Below, one piece after another: positions 50,014 through 60,693 of a stretch of DNA of 64,000 nt (position 1 is its first letter; each line of letters begins with the position of its first letter). Source of the stretch: Buxus sempervirens (Eukaryota > Streptophyta > Magnoliopsida > Buxales > Buxaceae); contig OX387188.1 of NCBI GenBank assembly GCA_947561395.2, positions 38,311,942 to 38,375,941 of the forward strand, read 5' to 3'. A model generated the notes under the pieces. That model saw nothing but the letters and a program-made list of their open reading frames with translations, was not told where the DNA came from and made no database searches. The translations under genes were made by a program, and so were the position numbers.

Positions 50014-50025
50014 TGGTATCAGAGC
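50014..50025 (+). other. Primer-binding site (initiator Met tRNA)
   Basis: tggtatcagagc immediately follows the 5' LTR. It complements the 3' end region of plant initiator tRNA-Met and is the usual copia primer site. Confidence 0.9.
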
Positions 50026-50421
50026 TATTTGATCCGCTGCAAATTTGCTTGGTTTCTTCTTCCTTCCGCTAACCTCCGTCGCTTGTAGACTTTCGTTAAC
50101 CTCCGTCGCTTGCATTGGTCGTCTTTGCTTGCAAGCTCTGCACTCAGATCGATCGTGTCCACGTTGATACCGAGTGCGACCTCAAAGATCTACGCCGTCG
50201 CCGATGAGACCTCTGCCGTCGCCGTTGAGATCTACGACTTCGGTTAACTCAAAGATCCTCTAATCGGTACCGACCGTTTCTTCATCAGCAACTGCATCTT
50301 CGGCGTACTTCCCTTAGACTCCGGCTTCAACGCCACGTCGTTCACGGCCCTTCAGATCCACCGTCCCTCTGGCAGATTTCACGGTGTTCTCAACCTTCGT
50401 TGATTGCTCGTCTTCTTCGAT

Positions 50422-53400
50422 ATGGCGACTTTTTCATCAACAAGTGATTCCAATTCTGGAGAGCGTACCAATTCAAATCGTTCCGCCATTGAAGAACCTT
50501 CGAATCCCTACTATCTTCATCATTCTGATAGCCCTGGGCAAGTGCTCGTCTCGCAGCAACTCACCGGTGAGAATTACACCAACTGGAGTCGCGCGATGTT
50601 AATTGCACTATCGGTGAAGAACAAACTAGGATTCGTTGATGGTTCTGTTTCTGAGCCTCAAGGTACTGACAGTAATTTGCTCAATTCCTGGATTCGCAAT
50701 AACAATATTGTTATATCTTGGATCTTAAATTCGGTTTCGAAGGAAATTTCTGCCAGTATTATTTTTGCTGCTTCTGCTCGAGAAATTTGGCTAGATCTTA
50801 AGGATCGTTTTCAACAGAGGAACGGACCTAGAATTTTTCAACTTAAATGTGAATTGATGAATTTGCGTCAAGAACAAAGTTCTGTTAGCATTTACTTCAC
50901 AAAGCTGAAAACTATATGGGAAGAACTGAGTAATTACAGGCCTAATTGTTCCTGTGGAAAGTGCTCTTGTGGTGGAGTTAAAAATCTTAACGATCATCAT
51001 CAAATGGAGTACATAATGTCCTTCTTAATGGGACTTGATGATTCTTTCTCTCAAGTTCGTGGTCAGTTGCTTCTCATGGATCCGATGCCTCCAATAAATC
51101 GAGTTTTCTCTCTGATTGTTCAAGAGGAACAACAAAGGAGGACTAATCATTCCTCTGATTTGAGAAATTCTACTGGCACATTGGCCTTTGCTGTTAAAAC
51201 AGATGTTGCTAAGTCTGGTGGTTCTAGTTCTCAAAATTCTCAGAATTCCAATTCCAGTGCTTCCAAGAATCAGAAAAGAGACAGGCCTTATTGCACGCAT
51301 TGCAAGATTCTTGGACATACTGTGGATCGTTGCTACAAGATCCATGGATATCCTACTGGATATAAATCCAGATTCAACAACAATTCTAATGCTGCTGCTC
51401 ATCAAGTTTCTACTTCTGATGATGGATCAGATCAGCCTAATTCTTTTGGAAGTTTTGTTCAGAATCTGAACTCCAATCAATATCAGCAGCTAATGTCCAT
51501 GTTTTCTACACATTTGAGTAGCTCAGCAAAGGTCACCAATGCTCCTGATCCTTCTCAAACCAACTGCCTTGCAGGTACTTGCTTCTCTGTGTCTTTGAGT
51601 CCTTTATTTTCATCCAATCAGTTTTGGATTGTAGACTCAGGAGCTACTCGACATATTTGTTCACACGCCAGTGCCTTTGTTTCCTTGCACTATGTTCGTC
51701 ACACAACAGTTACTTTGCCAAATCATGCTCAGATTTTGGTACATTTTGCTGGTGATGTTAAACTGCATTCTGACCTTGTGCTTAAGGATGTATTATTTGT
51801 TCCTCAATTCAAATTCAACTTGATCTCAGTCAGTGCTTTAGTAACTGGATCTGGCCTTACAATAAGTTTCCTTCCTGACTGCTTTGCTATCCAGGATCTA
51901 TCCACCAAGAGGATGATTGGCAGGGGTGACAAAGTACAAGATCTCTATGTTCTTAATGTTCAGTGTTTGAATTCTATTTCCAATGCATTTGTCAATAATG
52001 TTTCTGCTCATATTTGGCATAATAGGCTAGGACATATCTCTTTTAAGAGACTTGATTCTTTGAAAGATCAGTTGAAATGTGATGTAACTAGATTGCATAA
52101 GTCAGATCCTTGTTATATTTGCCCTCTCGCTAAGCAAAGAAGGCTGACTTTTGAATCCAATAATCATTTGTCAAAATTTCCTTTTGATCTTGTGCACTGT
52201 GATATTTGGGGGCCATATCAGACTGTTTCTTATACTGGTCATCGGTTTTTCTTAACTCTTGTTGATGATTGCACTCGTTTTAATTGGGTTTATTTGTTGA
52301 GGAATAAATCTGATGCTGTCTCTGTGATACCGAGGTTCTTCAACATGGTTTCAACTCAGTTTAACACCAAAATCAAGGTATTCCGATCTGATAATGCACC
52401 TGAGTTATCTTTTGCTGAGTTTTTTCAAGATAAGGGAGTTTTGCATCAGTTTTCATGTGTTGAAAGGCCTCAGCAAAACTCGGTTGTGGAGCGAAAACAT
52501 CAACACCTCTTGAATGTGGCTCGGTCATTGTTTTTTCAATCCAGGATCCCAGTTTCTTTTTGGACAGATTGTGTTCTTACTGCGGCTTTCTTGATTAACA
52601 GAACTCCTTCTCCAGTATTGAGGCACAACACACCTTTTTGTTTGCTATACAAAACAGCTCCTGATTACACTCTTTTTCGAGTTTTTGGCTGGTTAGCATT
52701 TGTTTCCACCTTAGCTGCTCATCGAACCAAGTTCCAACCTCGTGCTCGTGTTTGTGCTTTTCTTGGTTATCCGGCTGGTGTGAAAGGTTATAAGTTCTAT
52801 GATGTGGAGACCAAACAAGTTTTTCTTTCAAGAGATGCAGTGTTTCATGAGGAAGTGTTTCCTTTTCATGCAATTACTAGTTCAGATCAAGTTACTGATC
52901 CGTTTCCAGATTTGGTTCTGCCACAGTCTTCATTACAAGCTCATTTTATTCCAGATCTTGCTTCTTCACATGTTCATGATCCACCTGTTACTTCTGGTGT
53001 TCCAACTGATCTTCCCATTGATCTTCCCTCTGGGGTTGCTTCTACTTCAGCAACTAATATTCCAGTAGATGATATTCCAGCAATCACTTCTTCTCGATCT
53101 GGTGGTGTTGTTCTTCGCAAATCTACTAGAATGATTCATCAACCTAATTACTTAAAGGATTATCACTGCAATTTACTTGCTGGCTCTTCTACTCATGCTT
53201 CCACTTCTGCTCCTTATCCAATCTGTAACTATATCTCTTATCATGGCCTTTCTGATTCACACAAGCATTTTGTGCTCAGTGTATCCTCTCAGGTTGAGCC
53301 TCAATACTATCACCAAGCAGTGAAGATTCCTGAATGGAGATTGGCTATGCATGAAGAGTTAAAAGCTATGGAAGCAAATAACACTTGGACTGTCACTCAT

Positions 53401-54885
53401 CTTCCTCCTGACAAGCATCCCATTGGATGCAAATGGATTTATAAGATCAAGCTTAAATCGGATGGATCTATTGAACGACATAAGGCTCGTTTGGTAGCTA
53501 AAGGCTATACCCAACAAGAAGGTTTGGACTTTGTTGAAACTTTTTCTCCAGTGGCAAAATTAGTGACTGTAAAGGTTCTTCTTGCCCTTGCTGCTTCACA
53601 TAATTGGCATCTAGCTCAACTCGATGTCAACAATGCCTTTTTAAATGGCGATCTTTTTGAGGAAGTCTATATGGATCTCCCTCTCGGCTATCTTAGACAG
53701 GGGGAGTCCTCTACATCTCAAGGAAAATTAGTATGCAAGCTTCACAAGTCAATTTATGGTCTCAAACAAGCTTCGAGACAGTGGTATTCAAAATTTTCTC
53801 AAGCTTTGCTCAAGTTTGGCTTTCTTCAGTCAAAATCTGATTACTCTCTCTTCACAAAAGGTCATGGATCCTCTTTTGTTGCTCTTCTAGTTTATGTGGA
53901 TGATATCATCATTACCAGTCCTTCATCTCAAGCTATTGATGAGCTCAAACAGTTTCTGCATACACAGTTTAAGCTCAAGGATCTTGGTTGTCTCAAGTAC
54001 TTCCTTGGTCTTGAGATTGCTAAGTCCATGCAAGGTATTGTGCTTTCTCAACGCCATTACACCTTACAATTGCTTGAGGACACAGGTTACTTGGCTTGTA
54101 AGCCAACTGCTGTTCCAATGGATCCAAAACTTCGTTTAACTATTACTGAAGGTGAACTGCTTCCTGATATAACCCACTATCGAAGGCTTGTTGGGAAACT
54201 TCTTTATCTCACTTTATCTCGCCCAGATATTACTTTTGCAGTTCACAAGCTCACTCAATTCTTGGCTCAACCTCGACTTCCTCATCTCAAGGCAGTGCAT
54301 CATCTGCTTCGTTATCTCAAGAAAAGTCCTGGTCAAGGGTTGTTGTTTTCTTGTAATTCTTCCTTACAGCTGCGGGCTTACTCTGATGCTTGTGTTCCAG
54401 TTCGTTTGAAAGCATTCTCTGATGCTGATTGGGGATCATGCCCTGATTCTCGACGCTCCATTACAGGTTTTTGCATCTTTATTGGAGACTCTTTAGTCTC
54501 TTGGAAGGCCAAAAAGCAGACCACTGTCTCTCGATCCTCAGCTGAAGCTGAGTATAGAGCCCTTTCCTCTACTGCCAGTGAGCTTATCTGGTTGCAGCAA
54601 CTTCTTAAAGATTTTCAAGTCCAGGTTGATTCTCCTGCTTTGCTGTATTGTGACAATCAAGCTGCGATACATATTGCCTCTAATCCAACCTTTCATGAAA
54701 GAACCAAGCATATCGAGATAGATTGCCATTTTGTTCGTGAAAAAGTTACTTCAGGAGTTCTCAAATTGCTGCCTATTAGATCTCAACACCAATTGGCTGA
54801 CATGTTTACTAAACCCCTCCCATTTACTCAGCTTTCTTCTTTGTTGTCCAAGATGGCTGTAAAGGACATTTACAAGCCACCTTGA
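50422..54885 (+). CDS. Copia gag-pol polyprotein
   Basis: One continuous frame of 1487 aa. The order is that of Ty1/copia: Gag with a zinc knuckle CTHCKILGHTVDRC (about 292-305), protease with DSGA (about 405), integrase with an HHCC zinc-binding region (HNRLGH to CYICPLAKQRR, about 533-573) and DDE residues (near 593, 657 and 688, with ERPQQNSVVERK), reverse transcriptase (CKWIYKIKLKSDGS, NNAFLNGDL, YVDDI at about 1157-1161) and RNase H (SDADWG, SSAEAEYRALS, CDNQAA). All catalytic motifs I can check are present, and no stop or frameshift is seen. I start at the ATG at 50422 because the frame upstream has no ATG. It is likely competent for transposition, which is inference. Confidence 0.95.
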   Translation: MATFSSTSDSNSGERTNSNRSAIEEPSNPYYLHHSDSPGQVLVSQQLTGENYTNWSRAMLIALSVKNKLGFVDGSVSEPQGTDSNLLNSWIRNNNIVISWILNSVSKEISASIIFAASAREIWLDLKDRFQQRNGPRIFQLKCELMNLRQEQSSVSIYFTKLKTIWEELSNYRPNCSCGKCSCGGVKNLNDHHQMEYIMSFLMGLDDSFSQVRGQLLLMDPMPPINRVFSLIVQEEQQRRTNHSSDLRNSTGTLAFAVKTDVAKSGGSSSQNSQNSNSSASKNQKRDRPYCTHCKILGHTVDRCYKIHGYPTGYKSRFNNNSNAAAHQVSTSDDGSDQPNSFGSFVQNLNSNQYQQLMSMFSTHLSSSAKVTNAPDPSQTNCLAGTCFSVSLSPLFSSNQFWIVDSGATRHICSHASAFVSLHYVRHTTVTLPNHAQILVHFAGDVKLHSDLVLKDVLFVPQFKFNLISVSALVTGSGLTISFLPDCFAIQDLSTKRMIGRGDKVQDLYVLNVQCLNSISNAFVNNVSAHIWHNRLGHISFKRLDSLKDQLKCDVTRLHKSDPCYICPLAKQRRLTFESNNHLSKFPFDLVHCDIWGPYQTVSYTGHRFFLTLVDDCTRFNWVYLLRNKSDAVSVIPRFFNMVSTQFNTKIKVFRSDNAPELSFAEFFQDKGVLHQFSCVERPQQNSVVERKHQHLLNVARSLFFQSRIPVSFWTDCVLTAAFLINRTPSPVLRHNTPFCLLYKTAPDYTLFRVFGWLAFVSTLAAHRTKFQPRARVCAFLGYPAGVKGYKFYDVETKQVFLSRDAVFHEEVFPFHAITSSDQVTDPFPDLVLPQSSLQAHFIPDLASSHVHDPPVTSGVPTDLPIDLPSGVASTSATNIPVDDIPAITSSRSGGVVLRKSTRMIHQPNYLKDYHCNLLAGSSTHASTSAPYPICNYISYHGLSDSHKHFVLSVSSQVEPQYYHQAVKIPEWRLAMHEELKAMEANNTWTVTHLPPDKHPIGCKWIYKIKLKSDGSIERHKARLVAKGYTQQEGLDFVETFSPVAKLVTVKVLLALAASHNWHLAQLDVNNAFLNGDLFEEVYMDLPLGYLRQGESSTSQGKLVCKLHKSIYGLKQASRQWYSKFSQALLKFGFLQSKSDYSLFTKGHGSSFVALLVYVDDIIITSPSSQAIDELKQFLHTQFKLKDLGCLKYFLGLEIAKSMQGIVLSQRHYTLQLLEDTGYLACKPTAVPMDPKLRLTITEGELLPDITHYRRLVGKLLYLTLSRPDITFAVHKLTQFLAQPRLPHLKAVHHLLRYLKKSPGQGLLFSCNSSLQLRAYSDACVPVRLKAFSDADWGSCPDSRRSITGFCIFIGDSLVSWKAKKQTTVSRSSAEAEYRALSSTASELIWLQQLLKDFQVQVDSPALLYCDNQAAIHIASNPTFHERTKHIEIDCHFVREKVTSGVLKLLPIRSQHQLADMFTKPLPFTQLSSLLSKMAVKDIYKPP

Positions 54886-54892
54886 GGGGGAG
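54882..54892 (+). other. Polypurine tract
   Basis: A purine run, gaggggga preceded by tt and followed by g, lies directly before the 3' LTR, the normal site of plus-strand priming. It overlaps the polyprotein stop codon. Confidence 0.85.
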
Positions 54893-55048
54893 TATTAGGG
54901 TGTAAATATTGTAAATAATTATTAATTTGGAGATTAGTTAGTTAGCTTTCTGTTTTAACTAATACTCTGTAACAGCGGCTATATATATAGCCAGCTTCTG
55001 TATTGTTGAAGAGAATGAGAAAATCACTTCTTCCTCTCGCACCTAATA
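54893..55048 (+). repeat. 3' LTR of the copia element
   Basis: 156 bp, same sequence as the 5' LTR by eye, followed by the second gttta target duplication. Confidence 0.95.
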
Positions 55049-55456
55049 GTTTATGAGTGTCATCTAATTATCACCTTGCTATGATCGCGACTCCTAATTA
55101 AGACAAATCTGACGTCAATGAAAGGCTTGTTGAAGACTTTTAGGTTAATGATCAAGTCAATAAAAAAGACAGATGGAGTTAGCAAAAACAAGGCTTACAA
55201 AAATATAAAATCAACTGAAGGTATAATCTTTTATATACAGAACGAGATATAAAGAGAAGATTCACGTCGCCAAACCTATTTTAGTGGGAATTGGCTTTTG
55301 TTGATGATGATCATGAAGAGCTAAAAACTATATGCGAAAGCTAAAAATGGTTTGTTAGATCGATAGAATCCAAAGTACAAGGTGCAGTTAATACATTGAA
55401 AAGAAACCTAGCTATTTCAATGACTAGTGAATTGGAGGATTATATATATTAAGCCA

Positions 55457-55869
55457 TATTAATGGAGTGCATGTAATGTTAAACCAAGATGAGATCAATG
55501 AAAATTCACTTTCTCATAATTTTTTAGGTATTAGAAATGAGAAGACTAGATCCCATCTATCAGGCTCATCCGGTTAAGAATTATATAGAAATATTTCTTT
55601 TTGTCCTTTTCCGGCCTTTTTATTATTTTACATATATATGTTGTGTGGGAGGCTTAATATTCAGATTAATGGAGTGCATGTAATCTTAAACCAAGATGAG
55701 ATCAATGAAAATTCACTTTCTTATAATTTTTGAGGTATTAGAAATCAAAAGACTAGATCCCATCTATCAGGCTCATCCGGATAAGAATTATATAGAAATA
55801 TTTCTTCTCATCCTTCTCCTCTTTTTATTATTTTACATATATATGTTGTGAGGGAGGCTTAATATTCAA
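55457..55869. repeat. 207-bp tandem duplication
   Basis: Two direct copies of a unit starting ttaatggagtgcatgtaat and ending gaggcttaatattca, with scattered substitutions. No coding content. It lies between the copia element and the dCTP pyrophosphatase gene. Confidence 0.9.
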
Positions 55870-56017
55870 TAGAGATATTATTGCTCATATGATACACACA
55901 TGAAGCAGTACATGCAAGTAACAAACACACTAGTCACACAAATACATAAAGCTAATAAATTACATGTGGGTGCAACTGGCATACATAGACTATGGAAGGG
56001 AGATCTCAGTTGCAGGT

Positions 56018-56460
56018 CTATGAAGAAGACGGTTCAGGATACTTTCGTGCGTTCTTAACGATCTTGGTGAGAGCAGCTTCGCCTAGATCAAGCCCACACA
56101 CATCAGCTAGACGAACCAGATAGAGCAACACGTCGGAGAGCTCTTCCTCCAAATGTTTCTTATCCTCAGAAGTCCAGTTGGGTAGTCCTCTAGCAACCTC
56201 TCCCTTCCATTGGAATATCTCAGAGAGCTCGCCCACTTCACCAACCTACACAAAGCAAACGATGAAGAACAGTAGAGATGATGATGATGATGTGAATAAG
56301 ATCACAAGCTTACCAGGGCTAGAAGCAGATTTCTGGGGCTGTGAAATTGATCCCATCCCCTCACTTTGGCAAACTCTGCTAGCCTGTATCTCAGTTCTTG
56401 AAGAGAAACATCCTTGCTAGTCAAAGAAGAGTACTCCTCATCAACAGCATTTTCCTCCAT
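56018..56460 (-). CDS. dCTP pyrophosphatase 1-like (MazG-type, XTP3TPA homologue)
   Basis: Two exons on the minus strand (56460-56314 and 56245-56018), separated by a 68-bp GT-AG intron, give 124 aa. The family hydrolyses dCTP and modified dCTP to the monophosphate and pyrophosphate, keeping the nucleotide pool clean. The all-alpha MazG-like metal-binding acidic residues are visible in GEVGELSEIFQWKGE and EEELSDVLLYLVRLADVCGL (the ExxE...ExxD pattern). Exon 1 gives MEENAVDEEYSSLTSKDVSL and KVRGWDQFHSPRNLLLAL, both typical. No targeting peptide is obvious, so cytosol or nucleus is likely. The frame starting at Met-Gly in exon 2 alone would lack the helix carrying FHSPRNLL, so the upstream exon is needed. 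Confidence 0.92.
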
Positions 56461-59111
56461 TATTAATTCCTTCTCAGAAACTTGTCTAGTTACTTCGCCA
56501 AGTCCCCATGAATCTTGGGGTCCATTTAAAGGAAGAAAGAAGTGAGAGAAGGTATGAAACTGATCTCCTCATCTTCAACCTGACATGCACTTTTTAGCAA
56601 GTGGAGCTAGCACTTGGGGATTCTCTGGGATCAGTAATCACGTGTGGGGTGGCAAAGATGTCTCCATTTCTCCATCCATGACTTGATGTCACTGAAACCT
56701 CCAACAACATCTTTATAGGGGTGTTTGAATACCATTGTCGAGTACTGTGTCTTCCTCCGTTTGGCTAAGGCACTTAGCTAGCTAGTTTTTCCTTATAGGA
56801 CCCCTACATGGAGATGATCTCAGGCTTCTCTGCTTGGCTGGTTGTGGGGTTACCTTCCTCCCTTTGTGAAGGCATTCGACTTTGAGAGAAAAGTTTTTGA
56901 TGTGTTTTGGGACCCCCAAGAACTTTCTGTTGCTGGTGAAGTACGAAAGGAATAAATGATCATGATACTGGGGACGGTGGTTATAATCCCGGGAATTGCG
57001 ATTCCGATCTGGATCATTGTCGTCTTTCCACTCTTTTCTGATGACAAATCCATGGAAACCAGATAAGAAATATGTGAGAGCATGCGCGTGCCATTGTAAT
57101 CTAGCCATCTGTATAAGCCAAATCATCCCACAAAGCAACATGGTTTGAGCATCTATCTTGGAAGCCTAAGTGCCCTAACTGCCTATGAGCATGTTTATGA
57201 TCATCACAAATTTAGACATTTTTCTCTCCCTGAGTATTATTTCTTGCATTGTTACACATCGATTTCTCTTCATAGATGTACCTAGTCTAAGCAGAGTCTA
57301 CCTGATATAGCAGGTTTTCTCACCTGAAAAATGTTTCATAAAATGTAAACAGACATGAATTGTTGAACATCTCAAGGACTTGTAAAATCTTGCACAGGGG
57401 AAAAAATTAGCTTTTGTGATATGAAATTAAAATGCTTTTGATATGAAGAAGCTTAATTAGTACATGTGGAGGGGAAACTCATTCGTCGATGTCGATTCGT
57501 AATCTGTGAATACTGTGCAATAATTTCTCCTTCTTGCTGGGAATGGGAACTCTGAAAGATTTTCTCCATTTTTTAGCCCCTTCTAGAAGTTCTGGGTGGA
57601 GTGGGGAATGATGAGTAAAAATTTGGTGCATGCATCCTTTATTAATAGTGGATGCAAATGGGGTTTTGCCACATTAAATATCAATATATAGCCATATTCT
57701 TCTTTTCTTTTTTGTGTTTGATTTAAATGGGTTTAGGGTTTAGATAATGCATAATTGGGTTGTAATATAAAGGTTAGATGCTTAATCATTTAGAGGAGAA
57801 TTTTAAATATATGTAATCTGAAGGGTTTAGAGAAGCAAATTATAGTGGGTGATAATATACCAGAGTTTTATTAATATAAGAAATGCTTTCTTGAAGTGAT
57901 TTTGTAGAATGCATGAAATTCAGGTTAGATGCTTAAGCATTAGTCTAATGGAATCTAATGATGCCTACTCTGTTCTTACCTTTCTTTAAAAGATATTCCT
58001 CTTTGATTGCATGGTACCTTTCTTCATATTCAAGGATGCCTACTCTGTTCTTACAAATTAGGAGTCTAATGGTTACAAAATCAACTTTTTGAGTATGATC
58101 TATGCTTTCCTAGTTCTGGTAGCCAGCAGATGCCACATTTTCTGCCGGGATTGCAGGGTTGTGTCCTTATGTTCCTGGGTAACCTTGGATTTTCTACTGG
58201 TAGAAAGTCTAGCAATAGCATCTTGGGATACAAGCAGCTATTGTCCAAAACCAGAACTGTCTGTCAATTGATATTGGGAAGCTTTTGTGTCTGTCTGTGT
58301 TCATTAACTTTTTACCTAAGGTTCTATTTCTTTCAATGGAAAATCCAAAATATAAAAATAAAATTCTAAAAAACATTTAAAATTTTTTTTTATCTCTTTG
58401 ATAGTGATATGAAAAGAAACAAATAAGTGGTGAGATATTTGGGTATTTATTTTCTAAAATTAAAGAAAGTCTCATAAATAATTCCCATAAAAACATGATC
58501 ATCAAGGGTAGATTGACAACATATATACCTAAATTTTAATATTTAAGCTATACATAAACACAACCTACATTTTCATTTTAAACAGCAATAGATCCTTAAT
58601 GGGTTTTCGAGAATTTAATAGATTTTGTTAAAATATTTTTCTGAGGCTTTTATCTTTGCATGAATACAAACATGTACATTTAAAAAAAAAATACTAAAAG
58701 GTGCATAATTTTTATAGATTTTCAAATCAAACAAACAGAGCCTTATAAAGAAAACGTCGTAAATGCCCTAATTCACCAACCCAACAACCACATTTTTTTT
58801 TATCTTTTCCTCAACTATTGGCCCCTGTTCAATACTCAACTGAGAAGACCAGAGAACTTATTGGAACCTTCCACTAAATAAACCATCAACATTATAATAA
58901 TTTTGTAATACGTAATCTATTCCTCATTTTATTTTAATCTACAAAAATAGAAGTAAAAAATGATTTCAAACTGTTTTCCATGTTTCTATCAAAACAAATT
59001 TCAACAAAGTCAAATTCCTGAGAGTAATTTGCATTATAAAATTTGTTGGGCTTCATCGGCTAGGAAGAGTTTCCTTGTAACTTTTTTTCAAAATTGCCTT
59101 CCTTGACGTAA
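56461..59111. other. Intergenic region without a recognised gene
   Basis: Apart from the small reading frame listed next I recognise nothing. The antisense frame at 56782-57141 (119 codons) and the plus-strand frames at 58089-58369 show no family resemblance. Confidence 0.5.
56956..57066 (+). CDS. Possible 36-aa transmembrane microprotein
   Basis: An ATG-started frame, with an in-frame stop just before it, encodes 36 residues. Residues 4-27 are strongly hydrophobic (ILGTVVIIPGIAIPIWII, then VVFPLF) and are followed by the charged tail SDDKSMETR. That is the layout of a single-span small membrane protein. I do not recognise the family, and a frame this short can arise by chance. No signal peptide cleavage site is evident. 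Confidence 0.3.
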   Translation: MIMILGTVVIIPGIAIPIWIIVVFPLFSDDKSMETR

Positions 59112-59160
59112 TCCCACATCGGTTGGGAAGAGTTTCTTTCCCTGCCGATGCGGCTATAAA
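59112..59160 (+). promoter_or_regulatory. snRNA-type promoter: USE + TATA
   Basis: TCCCACATCG (59112-59121) is the plant upstream sequence element of snRNA genes. A TATA box, tataaa, starts at 59155, 33 bases later. In plants that spacing is typical of Pol II snRNA promoters; Pol III types are about ten bases closer. Transcription would start near 59185. Similar promoter-bearing sequences are dispersed in plant genomes, so this may be a repeat. Confidence 0.55.
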
Positions 59161-59187
59161 GAATGCATTTCCCCTAGAGCTAGAATC

Positions 59188-59284
59188 CAGTGATACCATG
59201 AAACCACCGGATGGGATGTGTCTTGGGTTGTCAACCCCTATTGAAAAGGGGCATCCATCCGCACATTTCATGCTGGTACCACTG
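59188..59284 (+). ncRNA. Candidate structured RNA behind the USE/TATA promoter
   Basis: The segment folds as one long stem. CAGTG (59188-59192) pairs with CACTG (59280-59284), TACC with GGTA, ATGAAA (59198-59203) with TTTCAT (59266-59271), CGGATG (59208-59213) with CATCCG (59256-59261), and GATG with CATC. It is capped by a CCCC/GGGG hairpin (59235-59251). It starts where the promoter would begin transcription. It does not match U1-U6, U11, U12, U3, 7SL or MRP as I know them. A diverged copy at 46310-46455 keeps part of the fold. Confidence 0.4.
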
Positions 59285-59517
59285 AGTGGCACCAGATGAA
59301 ACTGTCTTGGCTATAAAAGAACAAAGCCTCTTGTCAATTTGTATAGTTGGGAAGGGCTCGCTCAAATGACTTAACCACACTGTTACACATGGGACGGAAA
59401 CCACACAAGACGAGTTTAATCTTGCAAAATAAAATGATGTCAATAATTAGTAAAATTATATTTTTCGAATTCAAATACAGTTGTCTATACTAGGACTACA
59501 CGCGCTACGTGTGTAAG

Positions 59518-59890
59518 AAATTACGAAACTCCTAAGTTTATAAATGTTTACAAAAACACCCCATGTTAAATTACGAAACTTCTAAGTTACAAATGTTTAG
59601 AAAAACACCTCATGTTGAAATAAATCGCATGCGACTTGGTTATTTATAAATCGCATGCAATTTGGTTATTTATATTGACGTAACACAACAAACCTATAAA
59701 ATGAGAGAAAGCTTAGAGGTGATTTGGTCATAGATTGTCAGGCCCGAATCTCCTCTATTCTCTTTAGATATTCAAATTCGAATATAAACCAATTAGGCCA
59801 AATATTGGAATAGAGTTGTTATATTTTCGGTTCGAACAAGATGTCCACCGTTAGCATAATATTGGAGTACAGTTGTTATATTATCGGCTC
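59518..59890. repeat. Cluster of short tandem repeats
   Basis: Three small direct repeats lie in a row: the aaattacgaaact...catgtt unit (about 55 bp, two copies), aaatcgcatgc...gttattta (about 30 bp, two copies) and the aatattggaatagagttgttatatt unit (about 65 bp, two copies). They have no coding content. Confidence 0.65.
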
Positions 59891-60024
59891 AAATGAGATT
59901 CCACACCTTAGTTTGACTTAAGATACAAGTAAATTGGGTCTCCATTCCCATATCTCCAACGTCACTTGGTTGGAGATGGTAACCACAAACTCTACCCTCC
60001 AATCAAACAGAATCTTTCACCTTT

Positions 60025-60255
60025 TTTATTTTTTTAAACTTAGGGTATCCTGGCCCGCTTACGCTCAACCGACTAATCCTAGAAGGCCCATGCAAGACCC
60101 TAAAACCCAAATGACCTGGGTAAATTTAAAGCTCATAAACTTTATACAGGTAATAGCACTAAAGAACTGATAGCACCTAGAAGGTTTTGAACCAGATACC
60201 TTTGAGGGAGCATACCCCCAGGCCCCAAGCCTTGACCACCAGACCAACATAAACT
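60025..60255 (-). mobile_element. tRNA-derived SINE
   Basis: On the minus strand the element has a box-A-like GTCTGGTGGTCAAGG (about 60240-60226) and a box-B-like ctggttcaaaacc (about 60199-60187). Its body includes tttacccaggtcatttgg and tgcatgggcctt, then gcgggcca and an A-rich tail (60024-60040 as T on the plus strand). Body and boxes resemble a common plant SINE family. Target-site repeats are not clear. Confidence 0.7.
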
Positions 60256-60693
60256 GTCACTTACTCGTTCATTTAACTCCTTTTTTTTAAAATTTTTGAA
60301 GTATTAAAATGCTAATTATCACATTACTATGGACATTGTATCAAGCACTTTACTACCTTTATGCACACAAAATAATACTCTTCTTTTTCCTAACAAACAC
60401 ACATATATGCAAGAAAGTGTTCCTTTGGAAAAGATGCCAACCAAATTTGCATTCACACATTGCCGGCGAGTGGACGTTATAAACCCAATAGCCGAACGCG
60501 TGCGTAAGGCGCTAAGCCACCTACCCTCCCTCACCGAACAAAATAACAAAAGAGCACCTAACCCCTAAGCCGCGGCGGTTTTAAAAGTGCGCCTTTTATG
60601 CGGGTCACGTTACGTTTTTCGTTTCGTCCCTTTCCATTTCTCTGCTATATTCTGTTGTTCTCTCTGCTTCCGATCTGTTCTGCCTCGCCATCA

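Larger units (their letters stand above)
49858..55048 (+). mobile_element. Intact Ty1/copia LTR retrotransposon
   Basis: A 5.19-kb element with two 156-bp LTRs that I read as identical (49858-50013 and 54893-55048). They begin TATTAGGG and end CCTAATA. The target-site duplication gttta is perfect (49853-49857, 55049-55053). The primer-binding site follows the 5' LTR directly, the polypurine tract precedes the 3' LTR, and one uninterrupted gag-pol frame lies between. Identical LTRs mean a recent insertion. The LTRs are short for the family. Confidence 0.97.

Noticed and set aside
56782-57141. 119-codon minus-strand frame upstream of the dCTP pyrophosphatase gene
   Set aside because: Composition is irregular and no family is recognised. 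It overlaps the small hydrophobic plus-strand frame, of which it may be a shadow.
60598-60693. Upstream in-frame ATG of chorismate mutase giving a hydrophobic 32-residue extension
   Set aside because: It looks like a secretory signal, but the enzyme is plastid or cytosolic, and MEVKLL matches the usual family start.
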